A stretch of 7,461 bases of DNA from Rickettsia typhi (GTDB lineage Bacteria; Pseudomonadota; Alphaproteobacteria; Rickettsiales; UBA1997). The notes under the pieces were generated by a model, which worked only from the letters and a program-made list of their open reading frames with translations, searched no databases and was not told the origin of the DNA. Below are positions 5,681 to 7,461 of this stretch, piece by piece; positions within the stretch are counted from its first letter, which is position 1, and each line of letters opens with the position of its first letter. The position numbers and the translations under genes were made by a program. The stretch is from contig CAMASZ010000057.1 of NCBI GenBank assembly GCA_945861125.1, forward strand, positions 1 through 7,461. The letters run 5' to 3'.

Positions 5681-7002
5681 AAATTTTTAATTTAACAAAA
5701 ACAACAGATTTTCTTGACTGTAGCTTAACTAACAAAAACCCCTTCATAGACTTCATTCAAAAATCCAAAAAAGAAAATAACAAAACTATTAATGATGTAA
5801 AAAAAATAATTAGTGATATAAAAAAAGACGGCGATAAAGCACTAATAAAATATTGCAATAAATTTGATGGAACTACATATAATAAAGCCAATGATTTTAT
5901 TGTATCAAAGGTAGATTTTGATATTTCAGAAAAAACTTTAAATCAGGATATTAAAAATGCTTTAAAAGAAGCATATAACAGAATTAAAGATTATCATCAA
6001 AAACAACTGCCAAAAAATTTCCTCTACAAAGATAAATTGGGAACAAAGCTTGGTAATAGCTGGCGTCCTATTGAATCAATTGGAATATATGTTCCAGCTG
6101 GAACCGCTTCATACCCAAGCTCGGTTTTAATGTCGGCAGTTCCTGCTATAGTATCTGGAGTAAAAAAAATAATTATCTGCACCCCGTCATCTTCTAAATC
6201 TATCAATCCAGCAATAATTTACGCTGCAAGACTGTGCAATATTAATACAATATATAAAGTTGGTGGTTCGCAGGCAATTGCTTCAATGGCTTATGGAACA
6301 AAAACTATAAAAAAAGTTGATAAAATTGTTGGCCCTGGAAATTCATACGTAGCTTGTGCTAAAAAAATTTTATTCGGAGAAGTTGGAATTGATATGATTG
6401 CAGGTCCAACCGACATAACAATTATTGCCGATAAAAAAAATAATCCAAACTGGATTGGAGCCGATGCTTTATCTCAACTTGAACATGGTTTTGATTCAAA
6501 AGCTTTTATAATTACTGATGATTTAATATTTGCGCAGAAAATTTTACAATCTATAAATCTATTAAAGGAAAAATTACCCAGAAAAAAAATAATTGATCAA
6601 TCGCTAAAGAATTCAGCGATATTCGTTATCAACAATATCAATAAAAGCTACGAAATAGCTAACTTTATAGCTCCAGAACACTTAGAAATTGCAACAAAAA
6701 ATTATCAATCGATTGCAAAAAAAATTAACAATGCTGGAGCAATATTCCTTGGCAACTACACTCCAGAGGCAATAGGAGATTATATTGCCGGACCTAGTCA
6801 TACTCTTCCAACTCTAGGTTCATCAAAATTCTCAAGCGGTTTATCTGTTTATGATTTTTTAAAAAGAATTTCAATTATTTCTTGTAATAAAGAATCTTTC
6901 TTATCATTAGCAAAAAGTACTGAAATTCTTGCTGAATGCGAGGGTTTTCAGGCTCATAAATTAAGTATCACCATTAGAAAAAATGATTTACAAACTCTAT
7001 AA
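5677..7002 (+). CDS. hisD: Histidinol dehydrogenase
   Basis: This enzyme catalyses the last two steps of histidine biosynthesis, oxidising L-histidinol via histidinal to L-histidine with two NAD+, in the cytoplasm with Zn2+. The 441-residue protein is full length (family about 430-440). Visible blocks are IGIYVPAGTASYPSSVLM (135-152), VGGSQAIASMAYGT (195-208), IVGPGNSYV (217-225), and GIDMIAGPTDI (237-247). The zinc ligands Q267, H270, D368 and H427 and the catalytic pair E334-H335 in APEHLEI are all present, so it should be active. The start is fixed by the ATGA overlap with the DUF192 gene, and the 3' end overlaps bamD by 20 nt. This places it inside a DUF192-hisD-bamD unit with no other his gene nearby. 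Codon use is A/T-rich and Lys-rich like its neighbours, giving no sign of recent transfer. Confidence 0.97.
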   Translation: MKIFNLTKTTDFLDCSLTNKNPFIDFIQKSKKENNKTINDVKKIISDIKKDGDKALIKYCNKFDGTTYNKANDFIVSKVDFDISEKTLNQDIKNALKEAYNRIKDYHQKQLPKNFLYKDKLGTKLGNSWRPIESIGIYVPAGTASYPSSVLMSAVPAIVSGVKKIIICTPSSSKSINPAIIYAARLCNINTIYKVGGSQAIASMAYGTKTIKKVDKIVGPGNSYVACAKKILFGEVGIDMIAGPTDITIIADKKNNPNWIGADALSQLEHGFDSKAFIITDDLIFAQKILQSINLLKEKLPRKKIIDQSLKNSAIFVINNINKSYEIANFIAPEHLEIATKNYQSIAKKINNAGAIFLGNYTPEAIGDYIAGPSHTLPTLGSSKFSSGLSVYDFLKRISIISCNKESFLSLAKSTEILAECEGFQAHKLSITIRKNDLQTL

Positions 7003-7461
7003 AACAAATTTAACTATTATAGTCATAATATTACTGGTTTTTTCTTGTGCAAAAAACAGAGAAAATGACACCGCTGAGTCGTTATATATCAACGCCATGA
7101 AGCTTCTAAAAAAACATCAATATTTTGATGCTATAACTGAATTTGAAAAAATTGATAACGAATTTCCTTTCTCAAAATGGGCTATCAAGGGACAAATAAT
7201 GACTATCTATGCTAACTATAAAAATAAAGACTGTCCGAAAGTAATCGAAATAAGCGATGATTTTATTAGACTTTCTCCTAATAGCGAATATACACCATAT
7301 GCATTTTACATGAAGGGTTTATGTTACTATAATAAAATACCAGACATTCAAAGATCACAGCAAGATACCAAAGAAGCTTCATCAACTTTTAGGGAATTAA
7401 TTGCTCGCTATAAAGACACTGAATACGCAAAAGATGCTTATAAAAAATTATCATTTATTGA
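6983..7461 (+). CDS. bamD: Outer-membrane assembly lipoprotein BamD, 5' part (cut by window end)
   Basis: The open frame from ATG 6983 runs off the window after 159 codons. The N-terminus is a lipoprotein signal: MIYKLYK, a hydrophobic stretch, and the lipobox VFSC with lipidated C22. TPR repeats follow. A first is at about 31-64 (AESLYINAMKLLKKHQYFDAI, with F at the helix turn and FPFSKWA), a second at about 66-100, and a third at about 104-145, with YAFYMKGLCYYNKIP and then a SQQDT segment that matches the BamD signature region. BamD (YfiO/ComL) is an essential periplasm-facing partner of BamA in beta-barrel insertion; full-length proteins are about 240-280 residues, so roughly the last third is missing only because the window ends. 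The ATG lies 20 nt inside hisD, in another frame, suggesting coupling. A generic TPR lipoprotein is the alternative, but length, lipobox and repeat spacing favour BamD. Confidence 0.9.
   Translation, partial: MIYKLYKTNLTIIVIILLVFSCAKNRENDTAESLYINAMKLLKKHQYFDAITEFEKIDNEFPFSKWAIKGQIMTIYANYKNKDCPKVIEISDDFIRLSPNSEYTPYAFYMKGLCYYNKIPDIQRSQQDTKEASSTFRELIARYKDTEYAKDAYKKLSFI

Noticed and set aside
5302..6206. Minus-strand open frames opposite the DUF192 gene and hisD
   Set aside because: They are antisense to well-conserved proteins and have no domain or start signal of their own.

Overview
This window looks like chromosomal sequence from a very AT-rich, Gram-negative bacterium with a reduced, host-associated style of genome. 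The best guess is an alphaproteobacterium of the Rickettsiales or Holosporales kind. The support is low GC with A/T-rich third codon positions, 4-20 nt gene overlaps, weak or absent Shine-Dalgarno sequences, a decayed IS630-type transposase, palindromic intergenic repeats, and a serine hydroxymethyltransferase that reads like alphaproteobacterial/rickettsial members. This placement is inference; there is no rRNA or other phylogenetic marker here.

Layout. (1) Bases 1-336 hold the 3' part of a dead IS630-family transposase, with a TAG in place of a conserved Trp codon. (2) Bases 353-540 form an imperfect palindromic element with near-perfect 20-bp inverted ends. It abuts the stop codon of the next gene. 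(3) Bases 540-3456, minus strand, form a tight three-gene unit transcribed as glyA (serine hydroxymethyltransferase), a glutathione S-transferase-like protein, and an SDR-type L-threonine 3-dehydrogenase. (4) Bases 3457-3800 are non-coding and carry a second palindromic element with a GC-rich core of two hairpins; its right half resembles the first element. (5) Bases 3801-5190, minus strand, hold lptA and lptB, which overlap by 17 nt and encode lipopolysaccharide transport proteins. (6) From 5177 to the window end, plus strand, there is a second tight unit: a secreted DUF192 protein, hisD (histidinol dehydrogenase) and the 5' part of bamD (outer-membrane assembly lipoprotein). lptA and the DUF192 gene are divergent and their start regions overlap.

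Function. The glyA-GST-tdh unit suggests threonine-to-glycine-to-serine and one-carbon metabolism, although the usual partner kbl is not in the window. lptA, lptB and bamD are outer-membrane biogenesis genes, so the host keeps an LPS-type outer membrane. hisD keeps every catalytic residue but has no other his gene beside it.

I see no CRISPR array, tRNA, rRNA, phage module or defence system. The least explained material is the pair of palindromic intergenic elements. The rest is well-recognised housekeeping content.
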